From Acidobacteriota bacterium (lineage in GTDB: Bacteria > Acidobacteriota > Terriglobia > Acidiferrales > UBA7541), in the NCBI GenBank assembly GCA_016201285.1, contig JACQDE010000010.1, forward strand, positions 1 to 50,496: a stretch of DNA of 50,496 nt, read 5' to 3'. Shown here piece after piece: positions 41,941 through 49,062 of the stretch. The translations under genes were made by a program, and so were the position numbers. The notes under the pieces were generated by a model. The model saw nothing but the letters and a program-made list of their open reading frames with translations, was not told where the DNA came from and did not search any database. Position 1 is the first letter of the stretch, and each line of letters begins with the position of its first letter.

Positions 41941-43005
41941 ATGATCCGAAGCGTATGCTGCGCCATTCTTGTGTCTCTACTGGGTCTCGCCGGGCTGGCC
42001 TCCGACCAGGCCGAAATCGAGCTCATCGCTACCAGGCGTGTTTTCCCGGAGATGGGTCCCGGCCTCGTCGCCCTCAAGCGCGACGCCGCTGCCCGCCGCT
42101 ACCTGATCCTTTCTTCCGGCTCTGCTGGTGTCGCCGTGTACAACCTCGACGGCCAACGCATCGGTACCATTCCGCCCACCGCTGCGCCGCAGGGCGCTTC
42201 TCCGTCCGGCGCGAAGACTGCGGCTCGTCCCGAGGAGAGCCGCGGGGCCACCGCCCTTCAATACCCCAGTGACTTCGACATCATGTCCGACGGCCGCCTG
42301 GTCATTGCCGACCGCGCCGCCAACGCTCTCAAATTCTTTGACGCCGCCGGCAACCTGGTGCAGACCATCTCGACGCCCGCGCCGAGTTCCGTCGCCGCGC
42401 TGGCCGAAGGCGATGTCGCCGTCACGACCTCCGCCTTCGCCTCGTCCCGAAGCGTCGGGACCCTGCGGCTCGTCACCGTCTTCGACAAAGACGGCCGCCT
42501 CGCCCGCGAGTTCGGCGACCTCGTTGATCTCGCTTCCCGCCGCGACCTCAATCGCTTCCTCAACATCGGCCGTGTCAGCTCCGACCCTTCCGGCGCGCTC
42601 TACTACGCCTTCACCTTTCTTCCCGAGCCCACCGCCCGAAAGTACGACCGCTTCGGCTTTGCTTCGCTCGAAATTAGCATCACCTCGCTCGATGTCATGC
42701 CCGCCGCCCAGGCCGTCCGCCGCGAGATCAAGCGCCAGGACGAAAAGGGCGGCGCGCCGCGGATGAATCCCGTCATCACCGCCCTCGGCGTGGACCCGGA
42801 GACGCAGGAGTTCTGGCTGGCCCTGGGCAACGTCCTGCTCCATCTCGACCGCGAGGGCAACCGCCGCGGCAGCTATCGCACCTTCTCCGCCGAAGGCGCG
42901 CGCCTCGAGCCCGTCGCCATTCTCGTCGAGCCCGGCCGCCTCCTCCTCGCCTGCGATCCCCTCGGCATCTACGAATTCCCCCGCCCCGACAAATCCAAGC
43001 CTTAG
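41941..43005 (+). CDS. secreted propeller-like protein
   Basis: 354 residues. Signal peptide (MIRSVCCAILVSLLGLAGLA), then repeated strands of the NHL or six-bladed type: RYLILSSGSAGVAVYNLDGQ, YPSDFDIMSDGRLVIADRAA, ALKFFDAAGNLVQTI, LVTVFDKDGRLAREFGD, LLHLDREGNRRGSYRTF. No lipobox and no catalytic motif. Probably an exported ligand-binding protein. It is the gene directly upstream of the origin gap. Confidence 0.7.
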   Translation: MIRSVCCAILVSLLGLAGLASDQAEIELIATRRVFPEMGPGLVALKRDAAARRYLILSSGSAGVAVYNLDGQRIGTIPPTAAPQGASPSGAKTAARPEESRGATALQYPSDFDIMSDGRLVIADRAANALKFFDAAGNLVQTISTPAPSSVAALAEGDVAVTTSAFASSRSVGTLRLVTVFDKDGRLAREFGDLVDLASRRDLNRFLNIGRVSSDPSGALYYAFTFLPEPTARKYDRFGFASLEISITSLDVMPAAQAVRREIKRQDEKGGAPRMNPVITALGVDPETQEFWLALGNVLLHLDREGNRRGSYRTFSAEGARLEPVAILVEPGRLLLACDPLGIYEFPRPDKSKP

Positions 43006-43255
43006 CGCCGGGTTCACCCGCCGCATTCGTGTCTCCTTTTGCGCCTCTCGCCAGTCATTACTCGTCACTCGTATTCCCAAATTCCCCATTCGCCGCACGT
43101 CCTTCGCCCTGAGGAAAACCGGTGAATCTCCTGTGCATGTCGGTGTGTGCCTTCGTCCAGTTTTCGCTTGCCGCGTGCGGTGCAATCGTGCAGAATCCCG
43201 CACTCGTTCCGGTTCTCTCGGTCAGTGAGGGTTGTTGCGGAGCCGGAGCTTCCTG

Positions 43256-43425
43256 GGTCGCTGCGAGGAGCGCGCTGCGGGGGTAGGCGGGAATTTCCAC
43301 AGCGGCCATACCCACATCTGCGGTAGAAAAGCACCCCACCCGGCGGGGCTGTTTTTCCACATTATTTCCACGCGTGTGGAAATTTTGGTTTCGTGTTTTT
43401 TTCGCTGGGCGCACGGAGAACGCTG
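43256..43425. other. candidate replication origin region upstream of dnaA
   Basis: DnaA-box-like nonamers: ATTTCCACA (43293-43301), TTTTCCACA (43353-43361, one mismatch to TTATCCACA), ATTTCCACG (43364-43372), and ATTTCCACA on the minus strand (43375-43383). The last two form an inverted pair, ATTTCCAC-GCGT-GTGGAAAT. A T-rich stretch (43381-43402) follows, right before dnaA. Location and box cluster fit an oriC; no experimental support. Confidence 0.6.
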
Positions 43426-44745
43426 ATGACTGCCTGGGACAAAATCCTTCAGCACATGGAGCGGCGGGTTAACCCGCACAGCTTCGCCACGTGGTTCCGT
43501 CCCACCCGCCAGGAAGGCGTGGAGAACGGCAAGCTGATTGTGCGCGTTCCCACGCGCATGTTCCGCAAGCGCCTTTCGGAAACCTATGGCGAGCTCATCC
43601 ACGCCGTCCTCACCGAGGTTGGCATGCAGCAGACCCGCGTCGAATTCGTCTGCGCTGAGCCCGAGCCCGCTCCGGCGCCGCCGCCGACGGCCGCGGCCCT
43701 GCAGGCGCGCCTCGATTTCGACTCGGTGGACCACCAGCTCAACCCGCGCTACACCTTTGACACCTTCGTCGTCGGCGGCTCCAACCAGTTCGCGCACGCC
43801 GCGTCGCTTGCCGTCGGCGAGCAGCCCTCCAAAGCCTACAACCCGCTCTTCCTCTACGGCGGCGTGGGCATGGGCAAGACGCATCTGATGCAGGCCATCG
43901 GCCACCTCGTCAAGAAGCGCAACCCGGCCATGCGCCTCACCTACATCAGCGCCGAAAAGTTCACCAACGAAGTCATCAACTCGCTTCGCTTTGACCGCAT
44001 GACTTCTCTCCGCGACCGCTTCCGCACCGTGGACATTCTGCTGGTGGATGACATCCAGTTCATCGCCGGCAAGGAGCGCACCCAGGAGGAGTTTTTCCAC
44101 ACCTTCAACGCCCTTTACGACCAGCAGAAGCAAATCGTCGTCTCCTCGGACTGTCCGCCCAAGGAGATCTCCTCCATCGAGGAGCGCCTGCGCTCCCGCT
44201 TCGAGTGGGGCCTCATCGCTGATATCCAGCCTCCCGACCTCGAGACCAAGATTGCCATCCTCCAGAAGAAGGCCGATATCGAGCGCGTCAAGCTCCCCGA
44301 CGAGGTCGCCGAGTTCATCGCCCGCTCCATCCGTTCCAACGTCCGCGAGCTCGAGGGCGCCCTCACGCGCTTCTTTGCCTACGCCTCGCTCACCGGCGCC
44401 GAGACCAACCTCGCCACCGCCCAGCAGGCCCTGCGCAGCCTGATTGACACCCAGGAAAAGAAAGTCACCATCGAGCTCATCCAGAAAAAAGTCGGCGAGC
44501 ACTTCGGCCTGCGCGGACCCGACCTCAAGCAGCGCTCCAACTCCAAGGCCATCGCCTTCCCGCGCCAGATCGCCATGTACCTCGTCAAGCAGCTCACCTC
44601 CGCGTCGCTCCCCGAGATCGGCCGCCAGTTCGGCGGCAAGCACCACACCACCGTCCTGCACTCCGTCAACAAGATCGAGTCCCAGCGTCAGCACGACAAG
44701 GAACTCAACCGCACCCTGAATCGCCTGCTGGATGCGTTTGGATAA
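43426..44745 (+). CDS. dnaA: chromosomal replication initiator DnaA
   Basis: 439 residues from an ATG with GGAG upstream. Domain I (WDKILQHMERRVNPHSFATWF), a short Pro-rich domain II, AAA+ domain III with Walker A GGVGMGKT (145-152), Walker B DILLVDDIQF and sensor regions (RLRSRFEWGL), and domain IV with the DnaA signature GGKHHTTVLHSVNKI. It opens the origin by binding DnaA boxes; several candidate boxes lie just upstream and suggest autoregulation. dnaN is not the next gene, which is unusual. Confidence 0.98.
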   Translation: MTAWDKILQHMERRVNPHSFATWFRPTRQEGVENGKLIVRVPTRMFRKRLSETYGELIHAVLTEVGMQQTRVEFVCAEPEPAPAPPPTAAALQARLDFDSVDHQLNPRYTFDTFVVGGSNQFAHAASLAVGEQPSKAYNPLFLYGGVGMGKTHLMQAIGHLVKKRNPAMRLTYISAEKFTNEVINSLRFDRMTSLRDRFRTVDILLVDDIQFIAGKERTQEEFFHTFNALYDQQKQIVVSSDCPPKEISSIEERLRSRFEWGLIADIQPPDLETKIAILQKKADIERVKLPDEVAEFIARSIRSNVRELEGALTRFFAYASLTGAETNLATAQQALRSLIDTQEKKVTIELIQKKVGEHFGLRGPDLKQRSNSKAIAFPRQIAMYLVKQLTSASLPEIGRQFGGKHHTTVLHSVNKIESQRQHDKELNRTLNRLLDAFG

Positions 44746-44749
44746 TCGC

Positions 44750-44773
44750 GTAGCACAGGCTTGTAGCCTGTGC
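44750..44773. repeat. GTAG-tagged hairpin after dnaA
   Basis: GTAG then CACAGGCT-TGT-AGCCTGTG, five bases after the dnaA stop; may act as a terminator. A near copy lies just upstream of dnaN at 48991. Confidence 0.7.
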
Positions 44774-44950
44774 CTCTCCCGCCTTCTCGCCGCCTTCCGA
44801 TAATTCTGTGGGACTGGCTTCTGCTGGTCCCGAGGAACTTCGAGGGAGCCAGCCTCTTTCAGTTAGTTGTAGGGGCGCTGCTTGCTTGCCCTGAGCGAAG
44901 CCGAAGGGCTGCGCCCTCCCGCGTAGTACCCTTAATCACCGGAGGGCCCG

Positions 44951-45196
44951 TTGAAGCTTCGTTTTCGCGTGCGGATCGCGCAGGACGAAGACGGCATGTT
45001 CGTCGTCGAATGCCCCAATCTGCCCGGGTGCATCTCTCAGGGCGCGACGCGCGCGGAGGCTCTTGCCAACATCCGCGACGCCATCGAGCGCTACCTCGCC
45101 AGCCTCGAAAAACACGGCGAGCTTGTCCCGAGCGCAGCCGAGGGGCCCGTCCCTCCACCTGTCGGCGAAGAAATCATCGAGGTCTCCACCAAGTAG
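44951..45196 (+). CDS. solo HicB-like protein with repeat-derived tail
   Basis: 81 residues from TTG after GGAGGG. HicB fold: FRVRIAQDEDGMFVVECPNL, PGCISQGATRAEALANIRDAIERYLASLE. The tail LVPSAAEGPVPPP is encoded by a CTTGTCCCGAGCGCAGCCGA segment related to the dispersed intergenic repeats. No hicA is adjacent. It is similar in layout to the solo HicB in the BMC operon. Role unknown. Confidence 0.75.
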   Translation: MKLRFRVRIAQDEDGMFVVECPNLPGCISQGATRAEALANIRDAIERYLASLEKHGELVPSAAEGPVPPPVGEEIIEVSTK

Positions 45197-45256
45197 TTTT
45201 CCTGCGGTTCCTCTTGCCTTTGTAGCGCCCGCCGACCCTTTTCCTCGCGAAGCCCC

Positions 45257-45300
45257 TTGACACGAATACTTTAGTCTGCAATCATTCCTTTGTGCAGACT
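45257..45300 (+). promoter_or_regulatory. methyltransferase promoter with candidate controller operator
   Basis: -35 TTGACA (45257-45262), 17-base spacer, -10 AATCAT (45280-45285). ACTTTAGTCTG (45268-45278) lies in the spacer and recurs inverted upstream of the controller gene. AGTCTGCA (45274-45281) and TGCAGACT (45293-45300) form a perfect 8-bp inverted repeat over the -10 and the predicted start of transcription, so a bound dimer would block the promoter. Confidence 0.65.
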
Positions 45301-45360
45301 CGTCTCACGTTTGATTCCGCATGGAGTCCAGCGGGTATTTTTCGAACCGGCGCATCCGCG

Positions 45361-46176
45361 ATGCGTCCAGTTCTCACTACGGGCTTGGGGGTGCTGTACA
45401 ACGAAGATTGTTTGACTGTTCTTCCTCTCATCAAGGACGAGAGAGTCGACACTGTCTTTGCCGATCCGCCTTTCAACCTCGGGAAGTCCTACGGTGCCAA
45501 CATAAACGACCGGAAATCTGAGGCCAAGTATCTGGAGTGGTGTGAGCACTGGATACGCGAGTGCATCAGGATTCTCAAGCCCGGCGGGTCTTTTTTTCTC
45601 TACAATCTCCCCCGTTGGAATATTTCCCTAGGACAATACGCTCTCCAGCGCGGTCTTAAATTCCGAGATTGGATTGCGGTCAGCATAAAACTTGGCTTGC
45701 CCATTCCTGGTCGTCTTTATCCTGCGCATTATAGTCTTCTGTATTTCTCGAAGGGAAAACCGAAAACGTTTCGGAACATTCGCACCCCGATCAAGACCTG
45801 TCGCCATTGTGCCAGGGAGCTCAAAGACTACGGCGGACATCGGGACGCAATGAATCCAAAGGGCGTAAATCTGACTGATGTTTGGGATGACATTCCGCCG
45901 GTTCGCCATCGCAAGTTCAAGAGTGACCGGCGGCAAGCGAATCAGCTGTCCACGAAACTCCTAAACAGGGTGGTCCAAATCTCGACCCGTCCTGGCGACA
46001 TTGTGCTGGATCCCTTCGGTGGGAGCGGGACCACTTTTGATGTCTGCGAACGCCTAGGCCGCCATTGGATTGGGATCGAGATCGGAAGTTGCGACGCTAT
46101 CGTCGAGCGTCTAAATAGCGGAGACGTCGTTCCCCACAAGTCTGACGACTATGTGGAAGAGTTTGCCGCACGCTGA
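45361..46176 (+). CDS. DNA methyltransferase of a BamHI-like restriction-modification system
   Basis: 271 residues from ATG 45361; a GTG at 45292, at the predicted transcript start, could give a leaderless 294-residue form, and neither start has a ribosome site. Catalytic motif IV DPPFNLGK (35-42) precedes SAM-binding motif I DPFGGSGTT (217-225), the beta-class order for N6-adenine or N4-cytosine methylation. A central CRHCAREL suggests part of a metal site. It converges with the endonuclease gene. It should protect the endonuclease's target; which base is modified cannot be read. Confidence 0.88.
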   Translation: MRPVLTTGLGVLYNEDCLTVLPLIKDERVDTVFADPPFNLGKSYGANINDRKSEAKYLEWCEHWIRECIRILKPGGSFFLYNLPRWNISLGQYALQRGLKFRDWIAVSIKLGLPIPGRLYPAHYSLLYFSKGKPKTFRNIRTPIKTCRHCARELKDYGGHRDAMNPKGVNLTDVWDDIPPVRHRKFKSDRRQANQLSTKLLNRVVQISTRPGDIVLDPFGGSGTTFDVCERLGRHWIGIEIGSCDAIVERLNSGDVVPHKSDDYVEEFAAR

Positions 46177-46785
46177 CTATCGCCTTGCCCGCCCATCTGT
46201 ACCCTTTGGTATTCGCCTGACAGTCTTGGACGTTTCGTCGTGCTCCACAACGATGATTCGAAGACAGCCGTTCTTCACGGGCATCGCTCGCCAAAGAGGA
46301 AAATAGGGACGCAATTCGACGATGTTTCCTACCCGATCCGTGAGGTAGCGGTAGAGTGCCGCGCTGGGCACCACTAAGAATCCGCCTAGAATCCCTCCGC
46401 GGTGAAGCGTGAGCACCAGTTTGTTGATCGCCCTGTGGCTGGACGAAATGTTTCCCGTTTCCCACTCAAAGCCAATATTTCCGCTTGGTGTCGCCTGCAA
46501 TGCGTCCAGGTCTCCTGTGGTCAGCACGCCTGCGGGGAGCTTGGGAAGCTCTTCGGTTCGCCACCCAACTTCCTTGAGCTTTCTGATGCATGGAATCTTG
46601 ATCGGCATGACGCCGTTGCCGTGCTTCTCTGGCCGGATTGTGAATCTGCCCGTCCCGTGGGGCCAGTCGGTGAACCCGACGGCAACTTTAACCTGTCGGC
46701 ACGCTGCCTTCCACTGGTGTGACCGGAAAAAAGATCCTGCGGAGATAACGTCGATGGTCTCAACGATTCTCATCGCGAGCCTCAA
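46177..46785 (-). CDS. BamHI/OkrAI-like restriction endonuclease
   Basis: 202 residues (ATG 46773 would give 198). The blocks GNGVMPIKIPCIRKL, GFEWETGNISSSHRAINKL, YRYLTDRVGNIVELRPYF and IPKGTDGRARR match BamHI and the compact OkrAI as I remember them. Predicted catalytic residues by that match: Asp94, Glu107 and Glu109. The compact length is closer to OkrAI than to BamHI (213). Both cut GGATCC, so that is the first target to test. The gene follows and overlaps the controller gene by 26 bases, the usual C-R arrangement. Confidence 0.88.
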   Translation of the reverse strand: MRLAMRIVETIDVISAGSFFRSHQWKAACRQVKVAVGFTDWPHGTGRFTIRPEKHGNGVMPIKIPCIRKLKEVGWRTEELPKLPAGVLTTGDLDALQATPSGNIGFEWETGNISSSHRAINKLVLTLHRGGILGGFLVVPSAALYRYLTDRVGNIVELRPYFPLWRAMPVKNGCLRIIVVEHDETSKTVRRIPKGTDGRARR

Positions 46786-46975
46786 CGCGGGCGATCATTT
46801 TGGAGGGCGCAATCCGCAGAGCCCTGCAGACACGGAAGAGAACATCTAGTGTAGGAGATTTCTTGTTTCGCTCGAGAAGGCTCACATAGGTGCGGTGCAC
46901 CCCCGCCCGTTCGGCGAGTTCCTCTTGGGTGAGCCCTCTTGTTTCTCGCAACTTCCGTAGCTCGGTTCCAAACAC
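46760..46975 (-). CDS. controller (C) protein of the restriction-modification system, XRE family
   Basis: 71 residues from GTG 46975: a single helix-turn-helix domain, LRKLRETRGLTQEELAERAG, VHRTYVSLLERNKKSPTLDVLFRVCRAL. Size and position (upstream of and overlapping the endonuclease gene) are those of C proteins, which delay endonuclease synthesis until methylation is established by activating their own C-R operon and repressing the methylase. The GTG lacks an upstream ribosome site, as seen in leaderless C genes. Confidence 0.88.
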   Translation of the reverse strand: MFGTELRKLRETRGLTQEELAERAGVHRTYVSLLERNKKSPTLDVLFRVCRALRIAPSKMIARVEARDENR

Positions 46976-47010
46976 GCAAGAAAGCTACACGCCAACCGCT
47001 CATTTGTCCT

Positions 47011-47021
47011 CAGACTAAAGT
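47011..47021 (-). promoter_or_regulatory. candidate controller operator upstream of the C-R genes
   Basis: Minus-strand ACTTTAGTCTG, identical over 11 bases to 45268-45278. It lies 36 bases upstream of the C start. GAGGAC follows in the minus direction. Confidence 0.6.
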
Positions 47022-47253
47022 GTGCGCGCTTCCGCAAGCGCGTCCTTTCCTGCTAGGTGCGGGGGTGTTGATGGCGCCTCCGCGGAGGAAGCTGCTTCCC
47101 GGGGCGCCATTGGTGCTTTCGATACGAAAACTTCTTGACAGGCAATTTGCGATTAGCTATTATTGTGTCGTCCGTTCCTACCAGAAGCTAATATCCACCA
47201 AACCCGTGGCGCGTGGTGGGTGTCGCGTGGCGAGGGCCGAGAAGGGAGAGGAA

Positions 47254-47679
47254 ATGAGGAAGAGAGGGATTAGGAACCGGGGGCTAGGGGCTAGTCGCCA
47301 TGGGAGTCGGAAAGCAAACACGGCAGCGGCGGGCGCGGGCCCGCTGCGGAAGGATGCCAGCCTGAAGGCTGGCGCTACAAGGGACGTGCCGGGCACGCGG
47401 GAAAGGCTGCTGCCGCCAATTGGTGGCACAAGAGAGGAAATCCAGCGGACGCTAGTCGAGACGATGGAAGGTATTCTGGACGGGCGCATCGAGCCCCGCG
47501 AGGCGTACGCGATCGGGCGGCTGTGCAGGCTGCAATTGAAGCTTCTCGGGTTTATGGAACAACTGGAGCAGGAAAGAAAGTCGAAGAGTCGAAATGTTGA
47601 AGGGTCGAAGGGTCACAAGTCCCAGAAGCGCCGGCAAGATGCCGGCGGTACGAAGGGCGGACCGCGATGGGTGAATTGA
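47254..47679 (+). CDS. small protein of unknown function containing REP-derived segments
   Basis: 141 residues from ATG with AGGGAGAGGA upstream. A very basic N terminus is followed by a helical segment, TREEIQRTLVETMEGILDGRIEPREAYAIGRLCRLQLKLLGFMEQLEQE, that looks like a genuine fold. Residues around KDASLKAGATRD are encoded by a GCCAGCCT-GA-AGGCTGGC hairpin (47356-47373) with a GTAG tag on the minus strand, and the end RRQDAGGTKGG by a GCCGGCAAGATGCCGGC hairpin. Lies upstream of the HNH nuclease gene; partnership is only inferred. Confidence 0.55.
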   Translation: MRKRGIRNRGLGASRHGSRKANTAAAGAGPLRKDASLKAGATRDVPGTRERLLPPIGGTREEIQRTLVETMEGILDGRIEPREAYAIGRLCRLQLKLLGFMEQLEQERKSKSRNVEGSKGHKSQKRRQDAGGTKGGPRWVN

Positions 47680-47740
47680 CGGCGAGAGTTGAAGAGTTAC
47701 AGCGTGGCAGAGTGACAGAGAAGAGTCCACCGAAGAGACG

Positions 47741-47795
47741 GCGAGATCCTTCGCTCCGCTCCCTTCGCTTGCGCTCAGGGCAAGCAGGATGACAA
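47741..47795 (-). repeat. dispersed element in reverse orientation
   Basis: Reads on the minus strand from TGTCATCCTG to GGATCTCGC. The only clear reversed copy, and the only clear copy right of the candidate origin. Confidence 0.7.
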
Positions 47796-47804
47796 GGGGG
47801 CCCC

Positions 47805-48467
47805 ATGGGAGAGTTGAAGAAGGCGGGACAAATCTGGAAGGAGTTTGAGGATTATTTGGCGCCGCTGCTGGGGATGAAGCCGGGGGAGCGGTCGGTGTAC
47901 AGCTACTTGGTGCGGCACACGCGGCTGGAAGGGCGGCGCGGGGTGGTGGTGGGCATGGCCGCTCTGGCGCGCGGCGTCGGCCTAGGCTACGCCGCGGCGC
48001 GGTGGCACCTGTTCCGGCTGGCGCGGAAGGGGTGCGTGCAGGTGCGTCCCTACCGACACGCGCAGGCGATCGAGGTGTTCCTTCCCGAAGAGGTGATCCG
48101 GGAGATTCGTGTGCGGGATTGGGAGCGCTTGCAGCGGGACACGGTGCGGGTCAGCAAGAACCGCGTGCTGCGCGCGGCCATCCTGCGGCGAGAACGCGGG
48201 CGGTGCTTCTATTGCCAGCAGCGGTTGGTGGAAGGAAAGATCTGGTTCGACCACGTCGTGCCCCTGGCACGCGGAGGCAGCCCGGAAGAGAAAAACGTGG
48301 TGGCGTGCTGCCGGACGTGTAACCGATGGAAAGGAACCGGCGGGGCGGAAGCGTTTCTTCGCGAGTTGTGCAAGGCGCGGGGGATCAGCAAGGAGCAGCT
48401 CCAGAAAAGGCTCGCTGCAATACGGGAGATCCTCCGCGGGAAGCTTCGTCTGCGTAGGGCGGCGTGA
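47805..48467 (+). CDS. HNH endonuclease with N-terminal winged helix
   Basis: 220 residues from an ATG a few bases after GGGGG. N-terminal helix-turn-helix (ERSVYSYLVRHTRLEGRRGV, LARGVGLGYAAARWHLFRLARKG) of a replication-initiator/MarR-like type, then the HNH nuclease: CFYCQQRL, WFDHVVPLARGGSPEEKNVVACC and RTCNRWKG, with two CxxC pairs binding zinc and the DH catalytic pair. A DNA-reading domain plus nuclease suggests a site-directed or regulatory nuclease, perhaps defence or mobile-element related. Confidence 0.82.
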   Translation: MGELKKAGQIWKEFEDYLAPLLGMKPGERSVYSYLVRHTRLEGRRGVVVGMAALARGVGLGYAAARWHLFRLARKGCVQVRPYRHAQAIEVFLPEEVIREIRVRDWERLQRDTVRVSKNRVLRAAILRRERGRCFYCQQRLVEGKIWFDHVVPLARGGSPEEKNVVACCRTCNRWKGTGGAEAFLRELCKARGISKEQLQKRLAAIREILRGKLRLRRAA

Positions 48468-48801
48468 GAGGAATGGTGGCGAGTGGTGCGTGGTGAGGCG
48501 AGCGGCCTGTTGGCTGCGCTGCGGAAGCCGTGTCCAGAGCGGGCGCGCCGGACGCCGCCGTTGTGAGAAAGCGGTGTCATCCCGAGGTTTCGGGACACCG
48601 CACTCCAAGGGGCCAGCACAACGTGGGGGAACGAAGGAAATCCCTGTGCGAAAGATGTGGCCGGGCTGTGGAGGCTGTGCGGAATGCGCCGGCAGGATGC
48701 CGGCGGTACGCGGCGATGCACGGGGCGCTCTTTCTTTGCACAGGCGCCCGCGGCCGCTAATTGCTGCCGTGCTTGCGCCTTCCGGGGAAATCCGCAATAT
48801 G

Positions 48802-48831
48802 CACAGCGCCTACGGCTACTACGGTCTTTAT
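48802..48831 (+). repeat. 30-bp direct repeat upstream of dnaN, copy A
   Basis: Starts CACAGCGCC and ends CGGTCTTTAT; 25 of 30 bases match copy B. Confidence 0.7.
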
Positions 48832-48927
48832 ATGTACCTAAGAAAGGAATTGCTTCTAGGCGTAGCAGACCTGAGGAAACGGTGCTTTCGGGCACGGAGC
48901 ACACAGGCGGCAGATTTCCTCGCTTTC

Positions 48928-48957
48928 CACAGCGCCAACTACGACTCCGGTCTTTAT
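48928..48957 (+). repeat. 30-bp direct repeat upstream of dnaN, copy B
   Basis: 126 bases downstream of copy A and about 105 bases before dnaN. Overlaps the DnaA-box-like CTTTCCACA by four bases. Confidence 0.7.
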
Positions 48958-48990
48958 TGTCCCAGCGAAGTGAAGTAAAGTAGCGCTTGA

Positions 48991-49014
48991 GTAGAACAGG
49001 CTTGTAGCCTGTTC
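48991..49014. repeat. GTAG-tagged hairpin just upstream of dnaN
   Basis: GTAG then AACAGGCT-TGT-AGCCTGTT. Differs from the one after dnaA by compensated stem changes. Confidence 0.7.
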
Positions 49015-49062
49015 GCCCTTCTTCGCAGTCATCCGGAACGCGGTAGGCAAGGACACGACACG

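Larger units (their letters stand above)
48468..49062. other. gap upstream of dnaN
   Basis: About 600 bases. Includes a GTGTCATCCCGAGGTTTCGGGACACC hairpin region (48573), GCCGGCAGGATGCCGGC (48680), two 30-bp direct repeats (listed), a DnaA-box-like CTTTCCACA (48923-48931) and a GTAG hairpin (48991-49014). No convincing gene. Confidence 0.55.

Noticed and set aside
48109..48978. Plus-strand frame running out of the HNH gene into the dnaN gap
   Set aside because: Out-of-frame with the HNH gene over its first half, and the remainder is repeats; the direct repeats there are better explained as sites than as codons.
48790..48980. Possible tRNA or structured RNA upstream of dnaN
   Set aside because: No cloverleaf or acceptor-end match could be built; only a pair of direct repeats is evident.
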